Origin: Clostridia bacterium
Lineage (GTDB): Bacteria; Bacillota; Clostridia; UBA1381; UBA9506
DNA length: 64,000 bases
Reading direction: 5' to 3'
NCBI GenBank assembly: GCA_017549205.1
Contig: JAFYVH010000002.1
Location: 1-64,000 of the forward strand
Part shown: one piece after another, positions 19,447 to 28,094 of the stretch
Layout: each line of letters opens with the position of its first letter
Position numbering within the stretch: position 1 is the stretch's first letter
Notes under the pieces: generated by a model
What the model saw: the letters and a program-made list of their open reading frames with translations, nothing else
What the model was told of the DNA's origin: nothing
The model's database searches: none
Position numbers and translations under genes: made by a program

Positions 19447-20163
19447 ATGTTAATCTTTATTAAAAAGTGGAATGCCTGTCTGTTATTTGGCGTATTTTTG
19501 CTGGGGGTTTTGTCCTTAGGACTTGCTCTTGGACCGGAAAAGGTTACAAAAACCGCAGCGACTCCGGGTTTTAGCAAACTGATTGTATTAGATGCAGGTC
19601 ACGGCAATCCCGATGGCGGTGCAGTGGGCAGTCAGGGCGTTTTAGAACAAGAGCTTAATTTAAAAATTGCACAACTGGTGCAGCAATATGCAGAGCAGGG
19701 TGGCATTCAGGTTTTGGTCACCCGTGCCGACAGCGAGGGCATTTATGACCCAAACAGCAAAACCATTAAGCAAAAAAAACAATCGGATATACATAACCGT
19801 GAAAAACTGATGAACGAATCGGGTGCTGATTTGTTTGTCAGCATTCATATGAACAAGTTTACAGAGCCGCAGTATAGCGGCCCGCAGGTGTTCTATTCAA
19901 AAAATGACGAGGCATCTCAGATGGCGGCAAGAGCCGTGCAACAGTCTATGATCGACATTTTAAAACCTGTGTCAGAGCGTGAAATCAAGCAGGCAGGAAA
20001 GGAAATCTATCTGCTGAAAAAAGCAAAAATTCCTGCCATTTTAATAGAATGTGGGTTTTTATCTAACCCGCAGGAAGAAAAGCTTTTACTTGATGAAGCC
20101 TATCAAAAGCAAGTAGCCTGGGCTATTTATTGCGGTCTGGTCCAATATTTTGCACTCATATAA
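19447..20163 (+). CDS. cwlD: N-acetylmuramoyl-L-alanine amidase CwlD (spore cortex)
   Basis: CwlD removes peptide stems as the first step of muramic-delta-lactam formation in spore cortex, the mark read by germination enzymes. The 238-residue protein has an N-terminal signal anchor (residues 10-30) and an Amidase_3 domain with zinc ligands in DAGHGNPDGG, QELNL (Glu) and SIHMN, and the catalytic glutamate in IECGFLSNP. The start is supported by GGGAGCGG. It is transcribed with mtaB (75 bases). CwlD assignment over a general amidase follows from its length and lack of extra binding domains; it is the best sign of sporulation here. Confidence 0.85.
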   Translation: MLIFIKKWNACLLFGVFLLGVLSLGLALGPEKVTKTAATPGFSKLIVLDAGHGNPDGGAVGSQGVLEQELNLKIAQLVQQYAEQGGIQVLVTRADSEGIYDPNSKTIKQKKQSDIHNREKLMNESGADLFVSIHMNKFTEPQYSGPQVFYSKNDEASQMAARAVQQSMIDILKPVSEREIKQAGKEIYLLKKAKIPAILIECGFLSNPQEEKLLLDEAYQKQVAWAIYCGLVQYFALI

Positions 20164-20196
20164 AGTCAAGTCATGTCATTACAAAGGAGCGGAACT

Positions 20197-21336
20197 ATGA
20201 AAAAAATTAAAATTCCCTATCTGAATGTGTTGCCGGTTTTATTCATCGCTTTTTTGCTTTTTAAACTGGTTAATAACACCGAACTCTCTTTTGGCGGCGT
20301 GTTTCAAACGCTGTATAGCTGCATAGCTTATTTTGTTTCGGGCTTTGTTGTGGCGTACTTATTAAATCCGGCAATGAATTTTTTTGAAAAACTCATTGCA
20401 TCCACAAAAGATTCGGCTCAAACACGCAACATAAAAAGAACAGGAGTTATTGCTTTTTTATACTTATTGCTAATTGGTTGTGTGACAATCTTTGTTGTTG
20501 CCATTATTCCCATTATAAGTAACGGCTTTCGCGAGCTGGCAGATAAAATCCCTTCTGTTATGGTTGCTCTTGAGGAATGGGTTTCAGACTTTGGCAGCAA
20601 GACAGGTTCTAAGGTATTGGTTTCAGAAAGCTGGTTTGAAGACGGTTTTAAAATACTTTATAACTGGTTGCGCGATCACGACTTTTCTACCATTGGCGGC
20701 GCCGTAACATCCGGTGTCAGCTCTGTTGCAACGGGGCTCATCCGCTTTGGTTTTGGCCTTGTTATTTCGGTTTATTTTTTATATAGTAAAGAACGCATCA
20801 TTTTGAGCATTAAAAAGTTCTGTTTTGCTGTTTTTGGTAAAAATCGCGGTGAGCGCATTGTTGAAACAGGGCAAAAAATCAACACCATTTTTATGAATTT
20901 CATTGTCAGCAGACTGCTGCAATCCCTCATTATGTTCCTCTTGGGACTTTTGGTGCTTGTGCCCATTCGTGTTCCCTTGGCGCCACTGATTGCACTTTTT
21001 ATTGCAGCGATGAACATGATTCCTTATTTCGGTCCGTTTTTGGGTGGACTCATCAGCGTGGTTTTGGTGCTGTTTTACAGTCCCGTTATGGCTTTATGGG
21101 TGCTCATTTATGCCGTTGGTATTCAGGTTTTAGACAATGTGGTGATTGGTCCTAAAATTGTGTCAGAGCAGATGGGCATCAGCCCTGTGCTTGTTATCTT
21201 AGGTGTTACCTTGGGTGGTATCTTCGGTGGCGTTTTGGGTATGATTTTAGGCGTTCCCTTAGTGGCTGTAGTCAAGCTTGTTTTCTACGATGCCTATATA
21301 GACCGAAAGCTTAAAGATGAAGGCGTAGAGTTTTAA
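20197..21336 (+). CDS. AI-2E family transporter (UPF0118 permease, YtvI-like)
   Basis: A 379-residue membrane protein with about eight helices and a large extracytoplasmic loop around residues 110-170, as in the AI-2E/PerM family. The conserved C-terminal signature is visible as PYFGPFLGG and GPKIVSEQMGISPVLVILG. In Bacillus, YtvI and its relatives have been linked to sporulation or ion homeostasis; transport of autoinducer-2 is proven for only some members. AAAGGAGCGG places the start at 20197; an ATG 24 bases earlier precedes the site. It is the last gene of the recA operon, followed by a short ATACAA/TTGTAT hairpin. Confidence 0.85.
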   Translation: MKKIKIPYLNVLPVLFIAFLLFKLVNNTELSFGGVFQTLYSCIAYFVSGFVVAYLLNPAMNFFEKLIASTKDSAQTRNIKRTGVIAFLYLLLIGCVTIFVVAIIPIISNGFRELADKIPSVMVALEEWVSDFGSKTGSKVLVSESWFEDGFKILYNWLRDHDFSTIGGAVTSGVSSVATGLIRFGFGLVISVYFLYSKERIILSIKKFCFAVFGKNRGERIVETGQKINTIFMNFIVSRLLQSLIMFLLGLLVLVPIRVPLAPLIALFIAAMNMIPYFGPFLGGLISVVLVLFYSPVMALWVLIYAVGIQVLDNVVIGPKIVSEQMGISPVLVILGVTLGGIFGGVLGMILGVPLVAVVKLVFYDAYIDRKLKDEGVEF

Positions 21337-21378
21337 TACAATCGTTCGGTTGTATATTAAATTTTAAAGAAAAATAGC

Positions 21379-21407
21379 TTGCAAAGTAAAAAAATGTATG
21401 TTATAAT
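21379..21407 (+). promoter_or_regulatory. Promoter of rpmE
   Basis: TTGCAA and TATAAT with a 17-nt spacer. Confidence 0.65.
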
Positions 21408-21445
21408 TACTGCGTTATGCTAGATGTTTGAAAGAGGTGAAACAA

Positions 21446-21649
21446 ATGAAGGTAGGTATTCATCCTGATTATAAGGAAACAACCATTAAATGTGCCTGCG
21501 GTAATGTAATTGAAACAGGTTCAACAAAAGAAAATATCCAGGTTGAAATTTGCTCTAAGTGTCATCCGTTCTTCACCGGTAAGCAGAAACTGGTTGATAC
21601 CGGCGGACGAGTTGAGAAATTCAGAAAACGGTTTGGCCTTAGCGAGTAA
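21446..21649 (+). CDS. rpmE: 50S ribosomal protein L31 (zinc-binding form)
   Basis: A 67-residue ribosomal protein beginning MKVGIHPDY. It keeps the cysteines of the zinc-binding (C+) form, CACG and [10 protein letters not shown], so it is the zinc-replete version rather than the zinc-free paralogue. The RFGL end is typical. GAGGTG gives the start at 21446; a TTG six codons upstream is not used in the family. Confidence 0.96.
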   Translation: MKVGIHPDYKETTIKCACGNVIETGSTKENIQVEICSKCHPFFTGKQKLVDTGGRVEKFRKRFGLSE

Positions 21650-21703
21650 TAAGGTTTTGATGTGTTTCGGCACCCTTGGAAGAAATGATGGAGGTAATGG
21701 CGT

Positions 21704-21937
21704 ATGTTGTTAGCAGTACAAATTCTGCATATCATCATCACAATTGTCTTGATTGTTGTCGTGCTGTTTCAATCCGGAAAACAGGCCGGCCTGTCAGGCT
21801 CTATCGCCGGTGGTTCTGAAACCTTTTTCGGAAAGAACAAGGGCAGAACAATTGATGCGATGTTAGAAAAATGGACATCTGTGGTTGCTATTTTATTTTT
21901 AGTAACCTCTATTGCGTTGTTCTTTTTAGGGAAATGA
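21704..21937 (+). CDS. secG: Preprotein translocase subunit SecG
   Basis: A 77-residue protein with two membrane helices (about 4-22 and 54-75) and the conserved QSGKQAGLSGSIAGGSETFFGK loop between them, diagnostic of SecG, which assists SecYEG-driven export. GGAGG lies at a good distance. It follows rpmE by 54 bases, probably in one transcript, and a terminator follows. Confidence 0.94.
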   Translation: MLLAVQILHIIITIVLIVVVLFQSGKQAGLSGSIAGGSETFFGKNKGRTIDAMLEKWTSVVAILFLVTSIALFFLGK

Positions 21938-21968
21938 TGCAGGGTTTAGATTGATAAGAAGGTAAAAG

Positions 21969-21997
21969 CCGTGCGTTTTTTAGCGTGCGGTTTTTTT
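21969..21997 (+). terminator. Terminator after secG
   Basis: CCGTGCG pairs with CGTGCGG using two internal G-U pairs, followed by seven T. Confidence 0.65.
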
Positions 21998-22068
21998 ATC
22001 TTTCAGCGCTTTTTTAAGGCTGTTTTTCCGTTTTGATGGGTGCAATTTAAGTTTTTTTGAATTATATC

Positions 22069-22097
22069 TTGCATTTTTTTTCATTTTCGTTTACACT
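22069..22097 (+). promoter_or_regulatory. Probable promoter of efp
   Basis: TTGCAT and TACACT are 17 nt apart. Confidence 0.4.
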
Positions 22098-22131
22098 ATA
22101 TACATATGAATATATAATTTGGAGGTATATT

Positions 22132-22689
22132 ATGATTTCAGCAGGCGAATTTAGAAACGGCGTTACCTTTGAGTTTGAAGGAAATGTTTTTCAGATTGTA
22201 GAATTTCAGCATGTAAAGCCGGGTAAAGGTGCGGCTTTCGTTAGAACAAAGCTTAAAAATGTTATTACCGGGGCAGTGGTTGAAAAAACCTTCCGTCCCA
22301 CAGAAAAAATGCCTAAAGCACATATTGAAAGAAAAAATATGGCATACTCTTATAATGATGGTGATTTGTTCTATTTCATGGACAATGAAACTTTCGACAT
22401 GATGCCTCTTTCTCCCGACCAGTTAGGCGATGCGCTTAAGTTTGTTACTGAGAACATGAATGTTACCGTTCTTTCTTATAAAGGTTCTGTTTTCGGTGTT
22501 GAACCCCCGACCTTTGTTGAGCTTAAGGTTACTGAAACCGAGCCCGGTTTCAAAGGCGACACCAGCACCGGCGCAACAAAGCCCTGCACACTGGAAACAG
22601 GTGCAACCATCAATGTGCCTTTGTTTGTTGATGAAGGCGATGTTATCCGTGTTGACACCAGAACCGGTGAATATATGGAGCGTGTATAA
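22132..22689 (+). CDS. efp: Translation elongation factor P
   Basis: EF-P binds stalled ribosomes and speeds peptide bonds at consecutive prolines. The 185-residue protein has a KOW-like N-terminal domain with the modifiable lysine at K32 in the loop KPGKGAAF, and two OB-like domains ending with [12 protein letters not shown]. The start at 22132 is set by GGAGG; the frame is open 25 codons further upstream without support. No modification genes (epmA, ymfI type) are seen near it. Confidence 0.96.
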   Translation: MISAGEFRNGVTFEFEGNVFQIVEFQHVKPGKGAAFVRTKLKNVITGAVVEKTFRPTEKMPKAHIERKNMAYSYNDGDLFYFMDNETFDMMPLSPDQLGDALKFVTENMNVTVLSYKGSVFGVEPPTFVELKVTETEPGFKGDTSTGATKPCTLETGATINVPLFVDEGDVIRVDTRTGEYMERV

Positions 22690-22772
22690 GGCATCTTTAC
22701 TTGGTTGTGCACCATTACATTGCTTTTCCCAAGCTTTGGTGAGGGATTGATAATCAAGAAAGGAGAACACAT

Positions 22773-23195
22773 ATGGGATTTTTATCAGAAAAAGCCGCCT
22801 ATTTAAGAGGTTTGGCTGATGGACTTAAAATTGATGACAGCAAAGACGAAGGCAAAGTTATTGCCAAAATGCTGGACTTGCTTGAAGAACTGGCCATCAC
22901 CGTTGAAGAGGTTAACGATGTTGTTGAAACCTGCGAGGAGCGCATTGACGACTTAGAAGATTTTGCTGAAGAGTTGTCTGATTGTTTCTCTGATTGCGAC
23001 TGTGGTTGTGATGATGATTGCGACTGTGGTTGCGATTGTGATTGTGATTGCGATTGTGATGATGACCTTGAGTTTTACGAAATTGAATGCCCGCATTGCG
23101 AAGAAAAGGTTTATTTCGACGAAAACATGATTGACAGCGGCAATTTGGTTTGTCCTAATTGCAATGCTAGCATTGAATTTGAAGACGAAGAATAA
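22773..23195 (+). CDS. CD1247-like protein with a Cys/Asp repeat and a zinc ribbon
   Basis: A 140-residue acidic protein in three parts. Residues 1-70 form a helical domain (GFLSEKAAYLRGLADGL, then acidic amphipathic helices) that matches the N-terminal domain of the clostridial CD1247 family. Residues 71-97 are almost entirely Cys and Asp with a few Gly, often strictly alternating. The last 40 residues hold a zinc ribbon with CPHC and CPNC. The gene follows efp by 83 bases and has a strong AAAGGAG site. The central block is encoded by tandem GATTGC/GATTGT codons and is probably variable in length. Function is unknown; metal binding is likely from composition. Confidence 0.8.
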   Translation: MGFLSEKAAYLRGLADGLKIDDSKDEGKVIAKMLDLLEELAITVEEVNDVVETCEERIDDLEDFAEELSDCFSDCDCGCDDDCDCGCDCDCDCDCDDDLEFYEIECPHCEEKVYFDENMIDSGNLVCPNCNASIEFEDEE

Positions 23196-23206
23196 TTGTT
23201 GTGTTT

Positions 23207-23237
23207 AAAAGGCGCAGACTTTTGTCTGCGCCTTTTT
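23207..23237 (+). terminator. Terminator after the CD1247-like gene
   Basis: AAAAGGCGCAGAC pairs perfectly with its complement around a 4-nt loop, with a T tail. Confidence 0.9.
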
Positions 23238-23256
23238 TGTGTAGCAAGAAAATGTA

Positions 23257-23285
23257 TTGCAATTTCTCTGTGAGTGTGGGATAAT
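23257..23285 (+). promoter_or_regulatory. Promoter-like sequence entering repeat copy A
   Basis: TTGCAA and GATAAT are 17 nt apart. The end of the -10 hexamer is also the first part of the sequence shared with the second repeat copy. Confidence 0.45.
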
Positions 23286-23395
23286 AGACACATACAGAAT
23301 TTCGCTTCATAAAAGTCTCATTTAGACGCCATGACAAACGGCAGTGCCTTCTAAATCGCCAGCTGGTTTTAAACGGAGAATGGTCAAGTGTCATT
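23283..23395 (+). repeat. MITE-like dispersed element, copy A
   Basis: Positions 23281-23314 match 28090-28123 at all but four positions (ATAAT, one change, a 16-base identical block, a three-base change, then TTCATAAAA). The ends are imperfect inverted repeats, AATAGACAC and GTGTCATT. A small GTCT/AGAC hairpin lies inside. Later shorter matches to copy B (CGCCAT, CTGGT, GTGTC) suggest the same origin. The element forms most of the leader in front of the methyltransferase-like gene. Confidence 0.55.
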
Positions 23396-23428
23396 AAAGA
23401 GAAAACTTGAATTTGGTGGAGAGCCGAT

Positions 23429-24097
23429 ATGACAAAAAAGCTGTTTACACAAGCAATAACTAAATTTTTATTGGGTATTATTTTAGTCGGTTTATTACTT
23501 TTTTTATCTGCCGGAACTATTTTTGCAAATGGCGTATTGCTTATGGCCGTTTTGTTTTTGCCGATGTTTTTTGCAGGCATTGTTATGATGTTTAAAAATC
23601 CGGAGCTGTTAAAAAAACGGCTACATGCAACAGAGGAACAGCAAGCACAGAGGACAGTTGTGAAATTGAGCGGGCTCATGTTTATATCAGGGTTTATCGT
23701 TGCCGGATTGACAGTTCGCTTCAATTGGGTCGCGTTGCCAAAAGGTGTGGTAATTGCTGCGACGATAGTGTTTTTATTGGGTTATATTCTTTATGCAGAG
23801 GTGCTTCGGGAAAACAGATATCTTTGCCGCAACATCGTGGTTTTGGAAGAACAAAAGGTAATTGATACAGGGTTATACGGCATTATAAGACACCCAATGT
23901 ATAGTGCAACCTTGCTTTTGTTTTTATCAATGCCGCTTGTATTGGGCTCACTATATTCCTTTTTCATTTTTATTGCATATCCATTTATCATTGCCAAAAG
24001 AATAATGCACGAAGAAGAAACTCTCGAAAGGGAACTTGAGGGGTATTGTGCGTATAAGAAAAAAGTGAAATATCGCCTGATACCCTTTGTTTGGTAA
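23429..24097 (+). CDS. Isoprenylcysteine carboxyl methyltransferase-like membrane protein
   Basis: A 222-residue protein with about five membrane helices and a C-terminal signature common to the ICMT/PEMT-type membrane methyltransferases: GLYGIIRHPMYSA, followed by RIMHEEETLERELEGYCAYKKKVKYRLIP. These residues form the SAM-binding and active-site region. Bacterial members are mostly uncharacterised and probably methylate lipids or small isoprenoids. The ATG follows GGTGGAGAG. Its leader is made of repeat copy A, whose promoter-like end may drive it. Confidence 0.8.
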   Translation: MTKKLFTQAITKFLLGIILVGLLLFLSAGTIFANGVLLMAVLFLPMFFAGIVMMFKNPELLKKRLHATEEQQAQRTVVKLSGLMFISGFIVAGLTVRFNWVALPKGVVIAATIVFLLGYILYAEVLRENRYLCRNIVVLEEQKVIDTGLYGIIRHPMYSATLLLFLSMPLVLGSLYSFFIFIAYPFIIAKRIMHEEETLERELEGYCAYKKKVKYRLIPFVW

Positions 24098-24137
24098 AAA
24101 ACAGTTTTTTGACCGGTCTTGACACGAACCGAATGAG

Positions 24138-24818
24138 GTGATTATAATAAAATCAATCATACAAAAAACGCTTATTGCAATGGGCGAAGAAAGCTACAGA
24201 GAATTCAGTGCCAAACTGATGCCTACAGTTGAAAAGAGCAGAGTGATAGGCATACGCGTTCCGGCTCTCAGGCGATATGCAAAAACCTTAGACAATTATG
24301 AAGAATTTTTAAATGAGCTGCCTCATACATATTTTGAAGAAAACAACCTGCATGCTTTTTTAATTGAAAGAGAGCAGAATTTTGAAAAATGCATCGAACG
24401 GCTCAATGTCTTTTTGCCATATGTGGATAACTGGGCAACTTGTGATGGCATGAAGCCCAAGGTTTTGAAAAAAGAACCAGAAAAGCTTTTGGTGCACATT
24501 AAAAAATGGATTGGCTCAAACGATGTTTATACTGTGCGGTATGCCATCAATTTGTTAATGAGCTACTATCTTGATGACAATTTTGATGAAAGCTATCTTT
24601 TAATGGTTGCGGCTGTCAAGTCAGAGGCGTATTATATCAATATGATGCGGGCGTGGTATTTTGCTACGGGCCTTGCAAAGCGCTATGAAGAAACCTTGCC
24701 CTTTATAGAAAACAAGGTGCTTGACCCATGGACACATAACAAAACAATACAAAAAGCAACTGAAAGTTTTCGAATTTCAAAAGAACAAAAACAGTATTTA
24801 AAAACACTTAAAATTTAG
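24138..24818 (+). CDS. AlkD-like DNA alkylation repair protein
   Basis: A helical HEAT-like-repeat protein of about 226 residues in the AlkC/AlkD DNA glycosylase family, which releases bulky or cationic alkylpurines. Family landmarks are YREFSAKLMPT, VIGIRVPALRRYAK, the aromatic and acidic DNA-facing segment with DNWATCD, and NMMRAWYFA. The start is unclear. The only upstream canonical codon is a GTG at 24138 that is itself part of GAGGTG, a good Shine-Dalgarno site. An ATA at 24147, six bases after that site, would begin the protein with the expected MKSIIQ-like sequence. Confidence 0.82.
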   Translation: MIIIKSIIQKTLIAMGEESYREFSAKLMPTVEKSRVIGIRVPALRRYAKTLDNYEEFLNELPHTYFEENNLHAFLIEREQNFEKCIERLNVFLPYVDNWATCDGMKPKVLKKEPEKLLVHIKKWIGSNDVYTVRYAINLLMSYYLDDNFDESYLLMVAAVKSEAYYINMMRAWYFATGLAKRYEETLPFIENKVLDPWTHNKTIQKATESFRISKEQKQYLKTLKI

Positions 24819-24864
24819 TGTTGCAGAGGTGCTTAATCGTGCCGAAAAATGTAACCTTTTTTTC

Positions 24865-24893
24865 TTGACAATTTATAACAGGTAGATTATAAT
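24865..24893 (+). promoter_or_regulatory. Consensus promoter of the pflBA operon
   Basis: Perfect TTGACA, 17 nt, TATAAT. Transcription should begin near 24900, directly before the riboswitch. Confidence 0.85.
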
Positions 24894-24904
24894 GTAACTA
24901 TAAG

Positions 24905-25016
24905 CAAACCATTTGCACAACTGACGGATTTGCGGGTAACCGCAGGGGAGTGTAAATGGATATATGCCGACCGTCTGGGCAATTCAACTTAATGATAAGC
25001 TGGATTGCTCTTTTTT
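24905..25016 (+). promoter_or_regulatory. ZTP riboswitch (pfl motif) with terminator expression platform
   Basis: P1 is formed by 24909-24918 and 24950-24959. Inside it lie the conserved CTGACGG strand, a TGCGG/CCGCA hairpin and GGGGAGTG. The second conserved part reads GCCGACCGTCTGGGCA; its CCGTC (24971-24975) pairs with GACGG (24923-24927) as the pseudoknot. A 10-bp terminator (24977-24986 with 25001-25010) with six T shares the CTGGGCA strand, so ligand binding should prevent termination. ZTP/ZMP signals a shortage of 10-formyl-THF; PFL supplies formate for it. This is the class first named after pfl genes. Confidence 0.95.
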
Positions 25017-25052
25017 AGACGCCAGCCAAATACTGCAGAGGAGGGGATACAT

Positions 25053-27284
25053 ATGAAACATGAAAACTGGACAGGTTTTACCGAAGGTATCTGGCAGGAT
25101 GAAATTAATGTTCGCGATTTTATTCAAAAAAATTATAAAGAATATAAAGGTGACAGTGCATTTTTAGCATCAGCAACAGACCGCACCAAAGAACTGATGA
25201 AAAAGGTTCAAGAGCTTTTTGCGCTCGAGCAAAAGCGTGGTGGCGTTTTGAATGTTGACACCGAAACGGTTTCCTCTCTCACCAGCTATGAGCCGGGCTA
25301 TATTGACAAAGAAAATGAAATTATTGTAGGTCTGCAAACCAATCACCCTTTAGAAAGAGGCATCAACCCCTTTGGTGGTATGAGAATGGTTCGTCAGGCT
25401 TGCGAAGCCTATGGCTATAAGGTGAGTGACAAAATTGAAGAAGAATTTCGTTTCCGTTCCACACATAATGACGGCGTTTTTCGTGCTTACACCGAGGAAA
25501 TGAGAAAGGCCCGCTCAAGCCATGTTATCACAGGCCTCCCCGATGCTTATGGCAGAGGCAGAATCATTGGTGATTATCGCCGTGTCGCCCTTTATGGTGT
25601 TGACAGGCTTATTGAAGAAAAAGTTAAAGATAAGAAAAATCTTGCAAATTACGATTTTAATGCCGATACCATTCGTCTTGATGAAGAGCTTTATAAACAA
25701 ATTGACTTTCTTGGTCTTTTAAAGAAAATGGCGGCTATGCACGGGTTTGATATTTCTGCCCCTGCAAAAAATGCCAAAGAGGCAATTCAATGGACCTATT
25801 TTGGCTATCTGGCGGCCATTAAAGAGCAAAATGGCGCTGCTATGTCCCTTGGTCGTGTCAGCACATTTTTTGATATTTACATTGAACGCGACTTGGCACT
25901 GGGCATTTTAACCGAAGAAGAAGCGCAAGAGCTGATGGATGATTTTGTGATTAAGCTTCGCCTTGCCCGTCATTTGAGAACCCCTGAATATAATGAGCTT
26001 TTTGGCGGTGACCCCATGTGGATTACCGAGGCTGTTGGCGGCATGGGTGAAGATGGAAGAACTTTGGTGACAAAAAACAGCTTCCGCATGCTTAACACCC
26101 TTTACACTCTTGGTTCGTCGCCTGAACCGAACCTCACAATTCTATGGTCGGCGCAGCTTCCTGAAAACTTTAAGCGGTTCTGTGCCAAAGTTTCCGCCGA
26201 CACGGATTCGATTCAATATGAAAATGATGACCTTATGCGTCCCATTTATGGTGACGATTATGCCATTGCCTGCTGTGTTTCAGCTATGAAGATTGGCAAA
26301 CAGATGCAGTTCTTTGGCGCTCGTTGTAATCTGGCAAAGCTTTTATTAATTGCCTTAAACGGCGGTTATGACACATCAAGCAACATACATATCGGCCCTC
26401 AAATGCCGGTCATGGCAGGGGAGAGCCTTGATTTTGATGAAGTGATGAAGCGGTTTGACACATACATCAGCTGGATTAGCCGTCTTTATGTGAACACCAT
26501 GAACATCATTCATTACATGCATGATAAATATGCCTATGAAAAAATTCAGATGGCACTTCACGATACAGAAGTTGAGCGCTTGATGGCCTTTGGTGTAGCC
26601 GGTCTTTCGGTTGTTGCCGATTCTCTCAGTGCCATTAAATATGCCAAAGTTCGTCCCGTGAAAAATGAAGAGGGCTTCATCACCGGTTTTGAAACAGAGG
26701 GTGACTTCCCGAAATTTGGTAACGATGATGACCGTGTTGACTTAATTGCAAAAGACATGACACATAAGGTCATCACAGAGCTTCGCAAAACCGAAACCTA
26801 CAGAAATGCGGTTCACACCCTTTCTGTTCTCACCATCACATCCAATGTTATGTATGGTAAAAACACTGCCGCAACCCCTGATGGCAGAGCAGCCGGAGAC
26901 CCGTTTGCCCCCGGTGCAAACCCCATGCATAACCGTGAAGAAAACGGCGCTTTGGCATCTTTGAACTCGGTTGCAAAAATCAGTTATGACGATTGTCGTG
27001 ATGGCATCTCCAATACTTTCTCCATCACGCCCGATGCTTTGGGTCGAACGGAAGAAGAGCGCATTGCCAACCTGGTTGCGATTTTAGACGGTTACTTTGC
27101 AAAAAAAGCACATCACATCAATGTGAATGTTTTGCATCGTGAAACCCTGATGAAAGCCTATGAAAATCCGGAGGCGTACCCAAACCTCACCATTCGTGTT
27201 TCGGGCTATGCGGTTAACTTCTGCAAGCTTTCCCGGGAACAGCAGCGCGAGGTTATCAGCCGCACTTTCCACGAGGCAATGTGA
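25053..27284 (+). CDS. pflB: Formate acetyltransferase (pyruvate formate-lyase)
   Basis: This glycyl-radical enzyme converts pyruvate and CoA to acetyl-CoA and formate, central to anaerobic sugar fermentation. The 743-residue protein has the catalytic cysteine pair C407-C408 (ACCVSAM) and the radical glycine G718 in RVSGYAVNF near the C-terminus. The N-terminal FNPFGGMR-like segment ([11 protein letters not shown]) is also typical. GAGGAGGGG supports 25053; the longer open frame runs into the riboswitch. Expression is under a ZTP riboswitch, linking formate production to the one-carbon pool, and it overlaps pflA by one base. Confidence 0.97.
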   Translation: MKHENWTGFTEGIWQDEINVRDFIQKNYKEYKGDSAFLASATDRTKELMKKVQELFALEQKRGGVLNVDTETVSSLTSYEPGYIDKENEIIVGLQTNHPLERGINPFGGMRMVRQACEAYGYKVSDKIEEEFRFRSTHNDGVFRAYTEEMRKARSSHVITGLPDAYGRGRIIGDYRRVALYGVDRLIEEKVKDKKNLANYDFNADTIRLDEELYKQIDFLGLLKKMAAMHGFDISAPAKNAKEAIQWTYFGYLAAIKEQNGAAMSLGRVSTFFDIYIERDLALGILTEEEAQELMDDFVIKLRLARHLRTPEYNELFGGDPMWITEAVGGMGEDGRTLVTKNSFRMLNTLYTLGSSPEPNLTILWSAQLPENFKRFCAKVSADTDSIQYENDDLMRPIYGDDYAIACCVSAMKIGKQMQFFGARCNLAKLLLIALNGGYDTSSNIHIGPQMPVMAGESLDFDEVMKRFDTYISWISRLYVNTMNIIHYMHDKYAYEKIQMALHDTEVERLMAFGVAGLSVVADSLSAIKYAKVRPVKNEEGFITGFETEGDFPKFGNDDDRVDLIAKDMTHKVITELRKTETYRNAVHTLSVLTITSNVMYGKNTAATPDGRAAGDPFAPGANPMHNREENGALASLNSVAKISYDDCRDGISNTFSITPDALGRTEEERIANLVAILDGYFAKKAHHINVNVLHRETLMKAYENPEAYPNLTIRVSGYAVNFCKLSREQQREVISRTFHEAM

Positions 27285-27991
27285 TGAAAGAGATACTGGG
27301 CAGAGTTCATTCCATTCAATCAATGGGCACTTTAGATGGACCGGGTGTGCGGTTTGTTGTGTTTTTGCAAGGATGTAGTCTTCGGTGTAAATGCTGTCAC
27401 AATCCTGATACTTGGGAAGAGGGAGGTGGCACCTTATACACGCCGGAGCAGATTGCGGAAAAATCTTTGCATTTTAAAGAATATTTCGGTCATGATGGCG
27501 GCATAACTCTATCGGGCGGTGAGCCTCTTTTGCAGGCGGACTTTACCTGTGAGGTTTTTAGGCTTTGTCATGAAAAGGGCATTAACACCTGTCTGGATAC
27601 CTCCGGCAGCGTTCTTGATGACCGTGTGAAAAAGCTGCTTTCGGTAACAGACCGTGTTCTTTTGGATATTAAATATACTGACGATGCGCTGTATCAGGAA
27701 AATGTGGGTTGCAGTCTTAACTTGCCCCTGAACTTTTTGCGCTATCTCAATGAGCAAAAAATTGCCACAACCCTCCGTCAGGTTATCATTCCCGGTCTTA
27801 ATGATAACAGGGAAAACATAGAGAAGCTGAAAGCTCTTGCCAAAGACCATGCATGTGTGGATAAAGTTGAGCTTTTGCCCTTTAAAAAAATCTGTCAGAC
27901 AAAGTATGACGCTATGGGCATCGAGTTCCCCTTCGCACACATTCCTACGCCTGATAAAAAAACCATGGATGAGCTGGAAAGCTTACTGTAA
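27284..27991 (+). CDS. pflA: Pyruvate formate-lyase activating enzyme
   Basis: PflA is a radical SAM enzyme that creates the glycyl radical on PflB. The 235-residue protein has the cluster motif CX3CX2C at C31, C35 and C38 (CSLRCKCC), preceded by SMGTLDGPGVRFVVFLQGC, and the GGE motif in TLSGGEPLLQ. The ATG overlaps the pflB stop codon, so translation is coupled; a GTG one codon earlier is possible. A strong terminator closes the operon. Confidence 0.97.
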   Translation: MKEILGRVHSIQSMGTLDGPGVRFVVFLQGCSLRCKCCHNPDTWEEGGGTLYTPEQIAEKSLHFKEYFGHDGGITLSGGEPLLQADFTCEVFRLCHEKGINTCLDTSGSVLDDRVKKLLSVTDRVLLDIKYTDDALYQENVGCSLNLPLNFLRYLNEQKIATTLRQVIIPGLNDNRENIEKLKALAKDHACVDKVELLPFKKICQTKYDAMGIEFPFAHIPTPDKKTMDELESLL

Positions 27992-27997
27992 AGTAAT

Positions 27998-28034
27998 ATT
28001 CCTCCTGCAAGAAAAAATTGCAGGAGGAATTTTT
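27998..28034 (+). terminator. Terminator of pflBA
   Basis: ATTCCTCCTGCAA pairs perfectly with TTGCAGGAGGAAT around a 7-nt A-rich loop, followed by T. Confidence 0.9.
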
Positions 28035-28065
28035 GGTTAAAAGGACATAGTTTTAATTTTTTTGT

Positions 28066-28094
28066 TTGTAAAAACTGACACAATATGCTATAAT
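28066..28094 (+). promoter_or_regulatory. Promoter-like sequence entering repeat copy B
   Basis: TTGTAA and TATAAT with a 17-nt spacer. The gene that follows is on the opposite strand, so a transcript from here would consist of the hairpin-rich element only. Confidence 0.45.

Noticed and set aside
22057-22131. Hydrophobic N-terminal extension of EF-P resembling a signal peptide
   Set aside because: EF-P is cytoplasmic and begins at [15 protein letters not shown] selects 22132, and the extension overlaps the promoter.
23167-23724. 185-codon open frame on the minus strand across the repeat and methyltransferase gene
   Set aside because: It runs through a terminator and a repeat element, overlaps a well-supported membrane protein gene on the other strand, lacks a ribosome site and resembles no protein.
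25005-25052. Longer pflB start
   Set aside because: It would lie inside the terminator of the ZTP riboswitch; GAGGAGGGG clearly serves the ATG at 25053.
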